Both the position numbers and the translations under genes were made by a program. The notes under the pieces were generated by a model that searched no databases, was not told where the DNA came from, and saw only the letters and a program-made list of their open reading frames with translations. From Fen-549 sp964636655 (lineage in GTDB: Bacteria > Actinomycetota > Thermoleophilia > Gaiellales > Gaiellaceae), in contig CAZWTK010000005.1 of NCBI GenBank assembly GCA_964636655.1, forward strand, positions 1-64,000: 64,000 nt of DNA, written 5' to 3'. Numbering within the stretch: position 1 is the stretch's first letter; each line of letters begins with the position of its first letter. Positions 41,763-48,643 of this stretch are shown piece by piece.

Positions 41763-41993
41763 CTAAACCGAGCCGGGATGCACGGATCTGCCGTGCGACC
41801 TCGTATCGATCCTGAGCACCTTGTAGAGCGGGCAGAAGCCGGTGGCGGAGGTCGCCAGCATCACCGCCGCAAGCGCAAGCAGAACGATCCCGGCCACGCT
41901 TCCGACCCCCACTACGACGGCGACCACGATCGCCGCCGGCGCAACCACGAATGTCCTCGCGAGCCGATCAATCGACCCCATGTTGACTCTCAT
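41763..41993 (-). CDS. DUF2892 (YgaP-like) membrane protein
   Basis: This 76-residue protein begins MRVNMGSIDRLARTFVVAPA, has two TM helices and ends with FCPLYKVLRIDTR. The NMGSIDR start and CPLY motif are the signature of the DUF2892/YgaP transmembrane module found with sulfurtransferases and persulfide-responsive regulators. GGAGGAG precedes the ATG at 41993. It overlaps the ArsR-type gene by 4 nt, so the two are co-translated. The extension to 42074 lies inside arsR in another frame and is rejected. Confidence 0.88.
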   Translation of the reverse strand: MRVNMGSIDRLARTFVVAPAAIVVAVVVGVGSVAGIVLLALAAVMLATSATGFCPLYKVLRIDTRSHGRSVHPGSV

Positions 41994-42352
41994 CTTCGCT
42001 CTCCTCCTCGTCCGTTTCCCGTTCCCTCCAGCAGCGAGCCAAGCTCGGTGAACTGGCGCCGGAGCGTTCCGCACACCTGGTCACAGAGCGAGAACACGCC
42101 CCGATCGACGACTCGGTAGTAGGTGCGATTGCCATCCTTGCGCTTGCCGACGATGCCGGCGTCGAGCAGAACCTGAAGGTGTTTGGAAACGTTCTGCTGC
42201 GACGCGCCCGCCGCAACGACCAGCTCACCCACGCACGCCTCGCCGTCTCGTAAACGATCGAGTAGCTTGATCCGCATCGGCTCGGCGATGGCGCGGAGCC
42301 GGTGAGCGATCAGCTCGATCAGATCGTCTGGAATGGGGTGGGGTAGGGACAT
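41990..42352 (-). CDS. ArsR-family transcriptional regulator
   Basis: This 120-residue winged-helix protein reads HRLRAIAEPMRIKLLDRLRDGEACVGELV, ASQQNVSKHLQVLLDAGIVGKRKDGNRTYYRV (recognition helix and wing) and FSLCDQVCGTLRRQF. Cys40 (in GEACVGEL) and Cys90 or Cys94 are placed like the two reactive Cys of BigR/SqrR/YgaV persulfide sensors. With the co-translated DUF2892 protein and divergent thioredoxin and OsmC genes, a reactive-sulfur or thiol-stress sensor is likely. The start is the ATG at 42352. Confidence 0.88.
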   Translation of the reverse strand: MSLPHPIPDDLIELIAHRLRAIAEPMRIKLLDRLRDGEACVGELVVAAGASQQNVSKHLQVLLDAGIVGKRKDGNRTYYRVVDRGVFSLCDQVCGTLRRQFTELGSLLEGTGNGRGGERR

Positions 42353-42376
42353 GGTGATGTTAGGAATATACCTTAC

Positions 42377-42398
42377 TACTGTTTAGTTGTATACAGTA
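42377..42398. promoter_or_regulatory. Candidate ArsR operator (inverted repeat TACTGT-N10-ACAGTA)
   Basis: The arms TACTGT and ACAGTA are perfect complements with a 10-nt AT-rich centre. They lie in the 85-nt AT-rich gap between the ArsR-type gene and the thioredoxin gene, where it could control both directions. The arrangement matches ArsR-type operators in size. Confidence 0.5.
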
Positions 42399-42437
42399 TT
42401 GCCCATACACCCTTTGAGCAAACCCGAGGAGAAAGCG

Positions 42438-43001
42438 ATGGACGTAACGAGCGAGACCTTCGAGCGAGACGTGATCGAGCGCTCGCATGAGCTGCCGGTG
42501 GTGGTCGATTTCTGGGCGCCCTGGTGTGCACCCTGCACGATGCTCGGCCCTGCGCTCGAGAAGGAGATCGAGGCGCGACGCGGCGCGGTCGAGCTGGCCA
42601 AGATCGACGTGGACGAGAACCAAGACGTCGCCGCGATGTACTCGATTCGCGGAATCCCGGCCGTCAAGGCCTTCCGCAACGGAAACGTCATCGCCGAGTT
42701 CGTCGGCGTTCAGCCCGCGCCCGCGATCGCACGCTTCCTCGATCAGCTCACCGGACCGACGGCGACCGAGCAGGTACTGGCCGAGCTGAAGAGCTCCGGC
42801 GAGGCGCCCGAGGTGGCGGCGGCACTCGAGGCCGGCGATCACAAGCAGGCGCTCGAGCTCCTGCTCGAACAGGTCCGCAGCGGCGATGATTCGGTCAAGC
42901 AGCGGCTGGGTCGCTACATGATCGCGCTGTTCGGCGACCTCGGCGCCGAAAACCCGCTTTCGCTTCAGTACCGCCGCCAACTGGCGAGCACGCTCTACTA
43001 A
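42438..43001 (+). CDS. Thioredoxin-family protein with C-terminal TPR-like domain (YbbN/CnoX-like)
   Basis: This 187-residue protein has a thioredoxin fold with active site FWAPWCAPCTMLGP (Cys at about 32 and 35) and the cis-Pro region IRGIPAVKAF. Residues 110-187 form a helical tail (AALEAGDHKQALELLLEQV, ENPLSLQYRRQLASTLY) like the TPR part of YbbN/CnoX co-chaperones. GAGGAGAAAGCG precedes the ATG. It is divergent from the ArsR-type gene and followed 30 nt later by osmC, consistent with a shared redox or sulfide stress response. Confidence 0.92.
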   Translation: MDVTSETFERDVIERSHELPVVVDFWAPWCAPCTMLGPALEKEIEARRGAVELAKIDVDENQDVAAMYSIRGIPAVKAFRNGNVIAEFVGVQPAPAIARFLDQLTGPTATEQVLAELKSSGEAPEVAAALEAGDHKQALELLLEQVRSGDDSVKQRLGRYMIALFGDLGAENPLSLQYRRQLASTLY

Positions 43002-43031
43002 CCCGACCCCGCTCGACGAAAAGAGAACGAG

Positions 43032-43475
43032 ATGCGCGCAAAGGAGTTCAACTTCCCAGTAAAGGCCGAGCGGCTCGACGACACGCGTGTCGCCACCCGC
43101 GTCGACGGCAAGCGAGAGATCGAGACCTCTTCGCCACCCGAGTTCCGGGGCAAGGACGCCACGATCTGGAGCCCTGAGGACTTCTTCGTGGGCGCCGCCG
43201 CCTCGTGTCTGGCGGTAACGCTCTCGGGCATCGCCGGGCGCCGCAACCTGCCGCTGCACGGTCTCGAGGTGTACGGCGACGGGGTGGTCGGCAGGCGCGA
43301 CGACGGGACGTTCGGCTTTACGCGCATGAACCTCCGAGTCGCGATCAAGACCGACTCGGGCCACGAAGAGCTCGCGCGGGAGGTGGCCCAAAAGGCTAAG
43401 GAAGGTTGTCTGGTCACTGTCTCGCTCGCCCTCCCGATCGAGCTCGAGGTCGAGGTCGAGACGGCGCCGGCTTAA
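43032..43475 (+). CDS. OsmC/Ohr-family peroxidase
   Basis: This 147-residue protein has the two peroxidatic/resolving Cys in AAASCLAVTLSGIAGRRNL and KEGCLVTVSLAL, with SPEDFFVGAAAS between the strands, as in OsmC-type hydroperoxide reductases. It reduces organic hydroperoxides using thiols. The thioredoxin 30 nt upstream may be its partner. The ATG has a GAACGAG-type ribosome-binding site. Confidence 0.9.
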   Translation: MRAKEFNFPVKAERLDDTRVATRVDGKREIETSSPPEFRGKDATIWSPEDFFVGAAASCLAVTLSGIAGRRNLPLHGLEVYGDGVVGRRDDGTFGFTRMNLRVAIKTDSGHEELAREVAQKAKEGCLVTVSLALPIELEVEVETAPA

Positions 43476-43514
43476 TGCCTATCCCGATAGGCCCTTAGAG
43501 CTCGAACAGGCGCG

Positions 43515-44312
43515 CTAGATGAGGGCTATACCGCGAAGCTCGAGCTCCAGACCGCTCTCGCGCTCCTGCGCGTGCATCCAGAGTGTCAGGTCGCTCGGCC
43601 CCTCTTCGCGCGTCCAGAGCGGCGCTTCGATCGTCCAGGCCTGCTCGCCGTCGGCGATGGCGCTGGTGAGGAGCAGCGCGATATCCGGCGGAATCGCGGG
43701 CGAAGCCCCGTAGTCGATGATCTCCTGCTCGATCTTGGCTGCCGTCTCGGGCGTGAGGACGCCTTCGTCGATCAGGTCCGGCAACTCGCGCCGCGCGAGC
43801 CGAGTGAGCAGCTCCTGCACCGGCTCGTAAAGCGACTCGGGTAGCCAGTCTCCGCGCCCGGGGAAAGCCGGATCGAGCGTCACCGTCCTCGGTAGCTCGC
43901 GCTCGAGCTCGATCGAAAGGCGCTCGCCCTCGTGCTCGTTGAGGTAGCGCAGCGCTCGAGCTGCGGCGACTCGATGCGTCGAGGCCTGTCCGAGCGGAGG
44001 ATCGGCGAAGGTGAGCTTGAGCTGGTGGCGGAGCTCCGCGGCGCCGGCGACCGATAGCCAGCCCCGGCCGTTCCAGCGCTCCTCGACGTTTCCGTAGTCG
44101 AGGCCAACTCCCTCGTCGAAGTAGCGGGCCTGAGCGAGCACGTCTTCTCGGCGCAGGAAGAGGCGCCCGTCCTCTCTCGTCGGGCCGAAGGCGAAGGAGA
44201 GCGCCGTCTTCGTCCCTTCCTCGGAGCATTCGAGCGCGAGCGCGACCCAGGTTCCCGCGAAGGGCTCGCGCCCGACCAGGCAGCGCACCGCGATCGACTC
44301 GGGAATCTGCAT
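43515..44312 (-). CDS. Conserved-looking protein of unknown function
   Basis: This 265-residue protein is soluble with alternating hydrophobic strands: AVRCLVGREPFAGTWVALAL, TALSFAFGPTREDGRLFL, a helical segment (LYEPVQELLTRLARRELPDL) and strands near the end (TLWMHAQERESGLELELRG). No motif I recognise is present. It is divergent from purM, with 88 nt between the two starts; ATCGCG/CGCGAT arms at 44341-44361 lie in that gap. Codon use matches its neighbours. Confidence 0.7.
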   Translation of the reverse strand: MQIPESIAVRCLVGREPFAGTWVALALECSEEGTKTALSFAFGPTREDGRLFLRREDVLAQARYFDEGVGLDYGNVEERWNGRGWLSVAGAAELRHQLKLTFADPPLGQASTHRVAAARALRYLNEHEGERLSIELERELPRTVTLDPAFPGRGDWLPESLYEPVQELLTRLARRELPDLIDEGVLTPETAAKIEQEIIDYGASPAIPPDIALLLTSAIADGEQAWTIEAPLWTREEGPSDLTLWMHAQERESGLELELRGIALI

Positions 44313-44400
44313 CGTTTGCGTTTGTACCAGCTACGAGCCGATCGCGGAAGCCGGTCGCGATAGCGGGGCAAACAGCGGACGCGGCAAATACACTGCCGGG

Positions 44401-45363
44401 GTGGCTGGAATGAGTTACGAGGCTGCCGGGGTTTCGCTGGCCAAGGCCGAGGAGATCGTCGAGCGCCTGCGTACGGCGGTCGCGTCCACTCAAACGCGCG
44501 CCGCCAGCGGATCGTTCGGCGCCTTCGCCGGCCTCTACGCGCTCGACGACGCCGGCCCGGCGCAGCGCCTACTCGCCGCCTCGACCGACGGCGTCGGGAC
44601 GAAGCTGATTCTGCAGCGCGCCAGCGGGCACCTGCACTGGGGCGGAATGGACCTGGCCGCGCACTGCATCAACGACGTTCTCACCTGTGGCGCCGAGCCG
44701 CTCTTCTTCCTCGACTACTTCGCCGCCGGCAAGATCGAGCTCGGCCTGGTGACCGAGCTGGTGGAAGGCGCGGCGGAGATCTGTCGCGACTCAAACTGCG
44801 TGCTCCTGGGCGGCGAGACGGCCGAGCTTCCCGGAATCTACGCCGAGGGCGAGTTCGACTTTGCGGGCACCTGCGTCGGCCTGGTCGAGCGCAAGCGCCT
44901 GATCGACGGGCCCTCTGGCTGCAAGCCGGGCGACGTCGTGCTCGGCCTGCGCTCTGCCGGTTTGCACGCGAACGGCTTCACTCTCGTACGCAATTTGATC
45001 GGCTCGGACGACTACGACGCCGAGCTACTCCTAGCGCCCACTCTCTGCTACCTGGACGACGTACGCAAACTGCGTGAGCGAGCCGACGTCCACGCGCTGG
45101 CTCACATCACCGGCGGCGGCATTCCCGGCAACCTGGCCCGCGTGCTTCCGCCCGGCGTCGGAGCGCGCATCGAGACCGACTCCTGGCAGCGCGGCGCCGT
45201 CTACGACTGGGTCAGCGAGAAGGGCGTCGGCGAAGAGGAGCAGCGGCGCGTCTTCAACCTCGGCATCGGCTACTGCGTCGTCATCCCGGAAGCCGACGTC
45301 AGCCCGGACGATCTCGTGATCGGAAGGCTGGAGCAGGGCGCCCAAGGAGTGCAGTTCGCTTGA
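44401..45363 (+). CDS. purM: AIR synthetase
   Basis: This 320-residue enzyme cyclises FGAM to AIR. It reads MSYEAAGVSLAKAEEIVERL, STDGVGTKLILQRASG (phosphate-binding), DLAAHCINDVLTCGAEPLFF, GGETAELPGIYAEGEFDFAG, LGLRSAGLHANGFTLVR and HITGGGIPGNLARVLP. The GTG at 44401 gives VAG before MSYEAAG and is 6 nt after TACACT, so a leaderless start fits. It overlaps purN by 4 nt. Confidence 0.97.
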   Translation: MAGMSYEAAGVSLAKAEEIVERLRTAVASTQTRAASGSFGAFAGLYALDDAGPAQRLLAASTDGVGTKLILQRASGHLHWGGMDLAAHCINDVLTCGAEPLFFLDYFAAGKIELGLVTELVEGAAEICRDSNCVLLGGETAELPGIYAEGEFDFAGTCVGLVERKRLIDGPSGCKPGDVVLGLRSAGLHANGFTLVRNLIGSDDYDAELLLAPTLCYLDDVRKLRERADVHALAHITGGGIPGNLARVLPPGVGARIETDSWQRGAVYDWVSEKGVGEEEQRRVFNLGIGYCVVIPEADVSPDDLVIGRLEQGAQGVQFA

Positions 45364-45944
45364 TCGGCGTTCTCGTCTCGGGCTCTGGCACCAACCTGCA
45401 GGCCCTGATCGACGCCGAGTTGCCAATCGCCTGTGTCGGCTCGAACAAGCCGGGGGTGATGGGGCTGGAGCGAGCGGCGAAGGCAGGAGTCGAGACCGCG
45501 GTGTTCGAGCTCGAGAACTACTCCGACCGCCCCGCCCGCGACACGGCGCTGGCCGAATGGCTAGATGGCCGTGGCGCCGAGTGGGTGGTGCTGGCCGGCT
45601 ACATGCACGTACTCACGCCCGCCTTTCTAGGCCGCTTCCCCAGGCGCGTCATCAACCTGCATCCGGCGCTCCTTCCGTCCTTCCCGGGCGCTCATGCCAT
45701 CGACGATGCGCTGGCCTATGGAGTCCGCTGGACGGGGGTTTCCGTCCACTTCGTCGACGAGGGCGTCGACACCGGACCGGTCATCTTGCAGGAGCCGGTC
45801 GAGGTTCTCGACGACGACACCAGCGAGACTCTGGCCGAGCGAATCCATGCCGTCGAGCATCGCTTGCTGCCCCAAGCCGTTCGGCTCTGTCTTGACGGGC
45901 GAGTACGGTTGCGGGAGAGTTCCCGTCGAGTGGTGATCACATGA
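45360..45944 (+). CDS. purN: GAR formyltransferase (THF-dependent)
   Basis: This 194-residue enzyme has IGVLVSGSGTNLQALIDA (phosphate loop), LAGYMHVLTPAFLGRFPRRVINLHPALLPSFPG with the catalytic Asn-His pair, and GVSVHFVDEGVDTGPVI with the catalytic Asp. It formylates GAR using 10-formyl-THF. The start is TTG, overlapping the purM stop (TTGA), with AAGGAG upstream, so it is translated by coupling. Its stop overlaps the purH ATG. Confidence 0.96.
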   Translation: MIGVLVSGSGTNLQALIDAELPIACVGSNKPGVMGLERAAKAGVETAVFELENYSDRPARDTALAEWLDGRGAEWVVLAGYMHVLTPAFLGRFPRRVINLHPALLPSFPGAHAIDDALAYGVRWTGVSVHFVDEGVDTGPVILQEPVEVLDDDTSETLAERIHAVEHRLLPQAVRLCLDGRVRLRESSRRVVIT

Positions 45945-47476
45945 CCAAACGCGCGCTCATCTCCGTTTACGACAAAAACGGGCTGGAGGAGTTCGCGCAC
46001 GGGCTCGTCGATCTGGGCTGGGAACTGACCGGCAGCGGCGATACGACCGAAGCGCTCAGGTCGTTCGGGCTCAATGTTGCGAGCGCCGAGGAAACGACCA
46101 AATCGTCCGAGAAGCTCACCGGTCGCTTCAAGACACTGCACCCGGCCATCCATGCCGCTATCCTCGCCCGCCGCGACCGAGAAGACGACATAGCCACGCT
46201 GAGCGAGAACTCCATCGAGCCGTTCGACCTCGTCTGCGTCAACTTTTATCCCTTCGCCAAGGTCGTTGCTCGCTACGGCGTGCGCGAAGAGGACGCCGTC
46301 GAGATGATCGACGTGGCCGGACCGACGCTCGCCCGCGCGGCGGCGAAGAACTACCCCCACGTCGCGGTCGTATCACGAACCGACCAGTACGGCTTGGTCC
46401 TGGACGAGCTACGCCAGTCGGACGAGCTCTCCGAGGCGACCCACCGACAGCTCGCCGGCGATGCCTTCGCCACCACCGCCGCCTACGAATCGGCTATCGC
46501 GGCCTGGTTCGCCGACCGCGAAGCCTTCCCCGAGACGATGACCACCACCCTGGTCAAGGTACTCGACCTGCCCTACGGCGAGAATCCGCACCAGCGCGGC
46601 GCTCTCTACGCCGAGGCCTACGGCCGCCGCCACCTGCTCTCGCGCGTCGAGCAGCTGCACGGGCGCGAGCTGACGTTCAACAACCTCAACGACCTTTCCA
46701 CGGCGCGGCTGATCATCGACGAGTTCACCCTGCCGGCCTGCGTGATCGTCAAGCAGGCCAATCCCTGCGGGGTCGCGATCGGCGCCTCGCCGGAAGAGGC
46801 CTTCATCAGAGCGCTCTCGGCCGACCCCTCATCGGCCTACGGAGGGGTGGTAATACTCAACCGGCCGATCTCCGCCGAGCTCGGCAAGCTGCTCTCCGAG
46901 CAGTTCATCGAAGTCCTCTTCGCGCCGGCTTACGCGCAGAAGGCAATCGACGCTCTGCGCGAGCTCGAGACGCGCGTGCTCACGCACTACGAGCGCCGTC
47001 GTGGCGACCCGGGCGAGAAGGACTACAAGCGAGTGCTCGGCGGCCTATTGGCGCAGGACCGCGATTGGGGCCTGGAGGATCGCTCGGGCATGGAGGTCGT
47101 ATGCGGCGAGATCAGCGAGGAGGCCTGGGACGACCTGCTCTTCGCCTGGAAGGTCGTCAAGCACGTGACCTCCAACGGTGTCGTGATCGCGAAAGGCCTG
47201 CAGACGATCGGCATCTGCGGCGGCCAGCCCAGCCGGCTCGACGCGACCAAGGTGGCGCTCGAGCGGGCGCGCGAGAACGGCCACGACCTGAGCGAAGCCT
47301 CACTCGCCTCGGACGCCCTTTTCCCCTCCTCGGATATTCCCAAGCTGGCACTCGAGGCGGGAATCAGGCACATCGTCCAGCCGGGCGGATCGAAGGGCGA
47401 CCGCGAGTCGATCGAGGCCGTGAACGAGACCGGCGGCGCGATGGTCTTCACCCACCGGCGCCACCTCAAGCACTGA
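45941..47476 (+). CDS. purH: Bifunctional AICAR transformylase/IMP cyclohydrolase
   Basis: This 511-residue fusion carries out the last two IMP steps. The N-terminal cyclohydrolase has KRALISVYDKNGLEEFAHGL, GSGDTTEALRSFG, GRFKTLHPAIHAAILARRD and IDVAGPTLARAAAKN. The transformylase has LPYGENPHQRGALY, LNDLSTARLIIDEF, VIVKQANPCGVAIG and SDALFPSSDIPKLALEAGIRHIVQPGGSKGD (given in parts: SDALFPSSDIP, HIVQPGGSKGD). It ends the purM-purN-purH block, followed by the riboswitch-controlled htpX. Confidence 0.97.
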   Translation: MTKRALISVYDKNGLEEFAHGLVDLGWELTGSGDTTEALRSFGLNVASAEETTKSSEKLTGRFKTLHPAIHAAILARRDREDDIATLSENSIEPFDLVCVNFYPFAKVVARYGVREEDAVEMIDVAGPTLARAAAKNYPHVAVVSRTDQYGLVLDELRQSDELSEATHRQLAGDAFATTAAYESAIAAWFADREAFPETMTTTLVKVLDLPYGENPHQRGALYAEAYGRRHLLSRVEQLHGRELTFNNLNDLSTARLIIDEFTLPACVIVKQANPCGVAIGASPEEAFIRALSADPSSAYGGVVILNRPISAELGKLLSEQFIEVLFAPAYAQKAIDALRELETRVLTHYERRRGDPGEKDYKRVLGGLLAQDRDWGLEDRSGMEVVCGEISEEAWDDLLFAWKVVKHVTSNGVVIAKGLQTIGICGGQPSRLDATKVALERARENGHDLSEASLASDALFPSSDIPKLALEAGIRHIVQPGGSKGDRESIEAVNETGGAMVFTHRRHLKH

Positions 47477-47520
47477 ACCGGCGGCCGCTCGGGGCGGTCC
47501 GCGAAAGCGAGTTCCTTGGC

Positions 47521-47526
47521 TAATAT
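47521..47526 (+). promoter_or_regulatory. -10 element TAATAT of the riboswitch-htpX transcript
   Basis: TAATAT ends 13 nt before the 5' P1 strand of the riboswitch, so a transcription start near 47533 would produce an intact aptamer. It lies 45 nt after the purH stop. Confidence 0.5.
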
Positions 47527-47536
47527 CTAGCTGTCC

Positions 47537-47632
47537 CCAGGAGGGGAGTATCCCGACTCGGGCTCTGTCGTCAGGACGGCCGCAAGGCCCGGTGGAGCCG
47601 GCCCCGCAAGGGCGAGGGAGAGACCTCCCGAC
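47537..47632 (+). ncRNA. yybP-ykoY-type (Mn2+) riboswitch upstream of htpX
   Basis: The conserved pieces are in order: P1 5' strand GGAGG (47540-47544), loop GGGGAGTA, a hairpin (TCCCGACTCGGG), CTGTCGTCAGGACGG, a second GC-rich arm (GGCCGCAAGGCC), then GAGGGAGAGACC and P1 3' strand CCTCC (47624-47628). GGGGAGTA and GAGACC are the metal-pocket loops of the Mn2+ riboswitch. The P1 3' strand segment GACCTCC (47622-47628) is perfectly complementary to GGAGGTC (47650-47656), the htpX ribosome-binding site, so ligand-bound P1 formation should free translation. A covariance-model search would confirm it. Confidence 0.78.
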
Positions 47633-47665
47633 ACCGACGAGACACAACCGGAGGTCACGAAAGCA

Positions 47666-48523
47666 ATGATCGGTTTCACGACTCGCCTCAGAACCTGGCT
47701 CCTCATCGCGGCTCTATCGGGCCTGCTCGTCGCGATCGGCTTCCTGCTCGGTGGAAGCTACATCTACCTCTTCCTCGGCCTGGCCGTGGTGATGAACTTC
47801 TTCGGCTACTTCTTCTCCGACAAGGTTGCGCTCGCATCGAGTCGCGCTCAACCAATCGCGGAGGCGCAGGCGCCCGACCTCTACGCGGATATCCGCGAGC
47901 TGACGCAGCGCGCCGGTCTTCCGATGCCGCGCATCTACATGACCCCCTCGCAGCAGCCGAACGCCTTCGCCACGGGACGCAACCCGGCGCACGCGGCGGT
48001 CGCCGTCACTCAGGGACTCGTTCAGCTGATGCCGCGCGAGCAGGTCAAGGGCGTGCTCGCCCACGAGCTGTCGCACGTGAAGAACCGCGACATCCTCGTA
48101 GCCTCGATCGCGGCGATGATCGGGTCGGTCATCACCTGGCTCAGCTACATGTTCCTGTTCTTCGGCGGCGGCAACAGAGACAGCAACTCTCCGGTCGGTG
48201 CGATCGGAGCGCTCGCAGCGCTGATCGTCGGGCCGCTCGCGGCGACGCTGCTGCAACTGGGCATCTCGCGCCAGCGGGAGTATCTGGCCGACGCAAGCGG
48301 CGCCAGGTTGCTCGGACACGCCGCCCCGCTCGCAGACGCGCTCGAGTCGCTAGAACGGGCTAGTAAGGCGATCCCAATGCAGGTCAATCCGGCGACCGAG
48401 TCCCTCTACATCATGAACCCGCTCAGCGCTCGCGGCATGTCGAAGCTCTTCTCGACGCACCCGCCGATCGAGGAGCGCGTTCGCCGCCTGCGCGCAATGG
48501 ATACCGCCGGTAGCCTCGCCTAA
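47666..48523 (+). CDS. htpX: HtpX-like M48 membrane metalloprotease
   Basis: This 285-residue protease has two N-terminal TM helices (residues about 10-50), the zinc motif AHELSHVKNRD (HEXXH) near residue 135, two further TM helices (about 145-200) and the downstream Glu ligand in SRQREYLADASGARLLG. It ends with LFSTHPPIEERVRRLR, as in HtpX. It degrades damaged membrane proteins. The ATG follows GGAGGTCACGAAAGCA, whose ribosome-binding site pairs with the upstream riboswitch. Confidence 0.95.
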   Translation: MIGFTTRLRTWLLIAALSGLLVAIGFLLGGSYIYLFLGLAVVMNFFGYFFSDKVALASSRAQPIAEAQAPDLYADIRELTQRAGLPMPRIYMTPSQQPNAFATGRNPAHAAVAVTQGLVQLMPREQVKGVLAHELSHVKNRDILVASIAAMIGSVITWLSYMFLFFGGGNRDSNSPVGAIGALAALIVGPLAATLLQLGISRQREYLADASGARLLGHAAPLADALESLERASKAIPMQVNPATESLYIMNPLSARGMSKLFSTHPPIEERVRRLRAMDTAGSLA

Positions 48524-48643
48524 AAGTCGCCGTTCTCGCCATGCCTAGTGCCTCGCCGCGCCGCTCGAAGTCGCGCTCGTGAACGGCAGCTGCTAAACCT
48601 CGGCTCCCCAATACGGGGGATGCGCGGTACCCCGATTCCAAAC

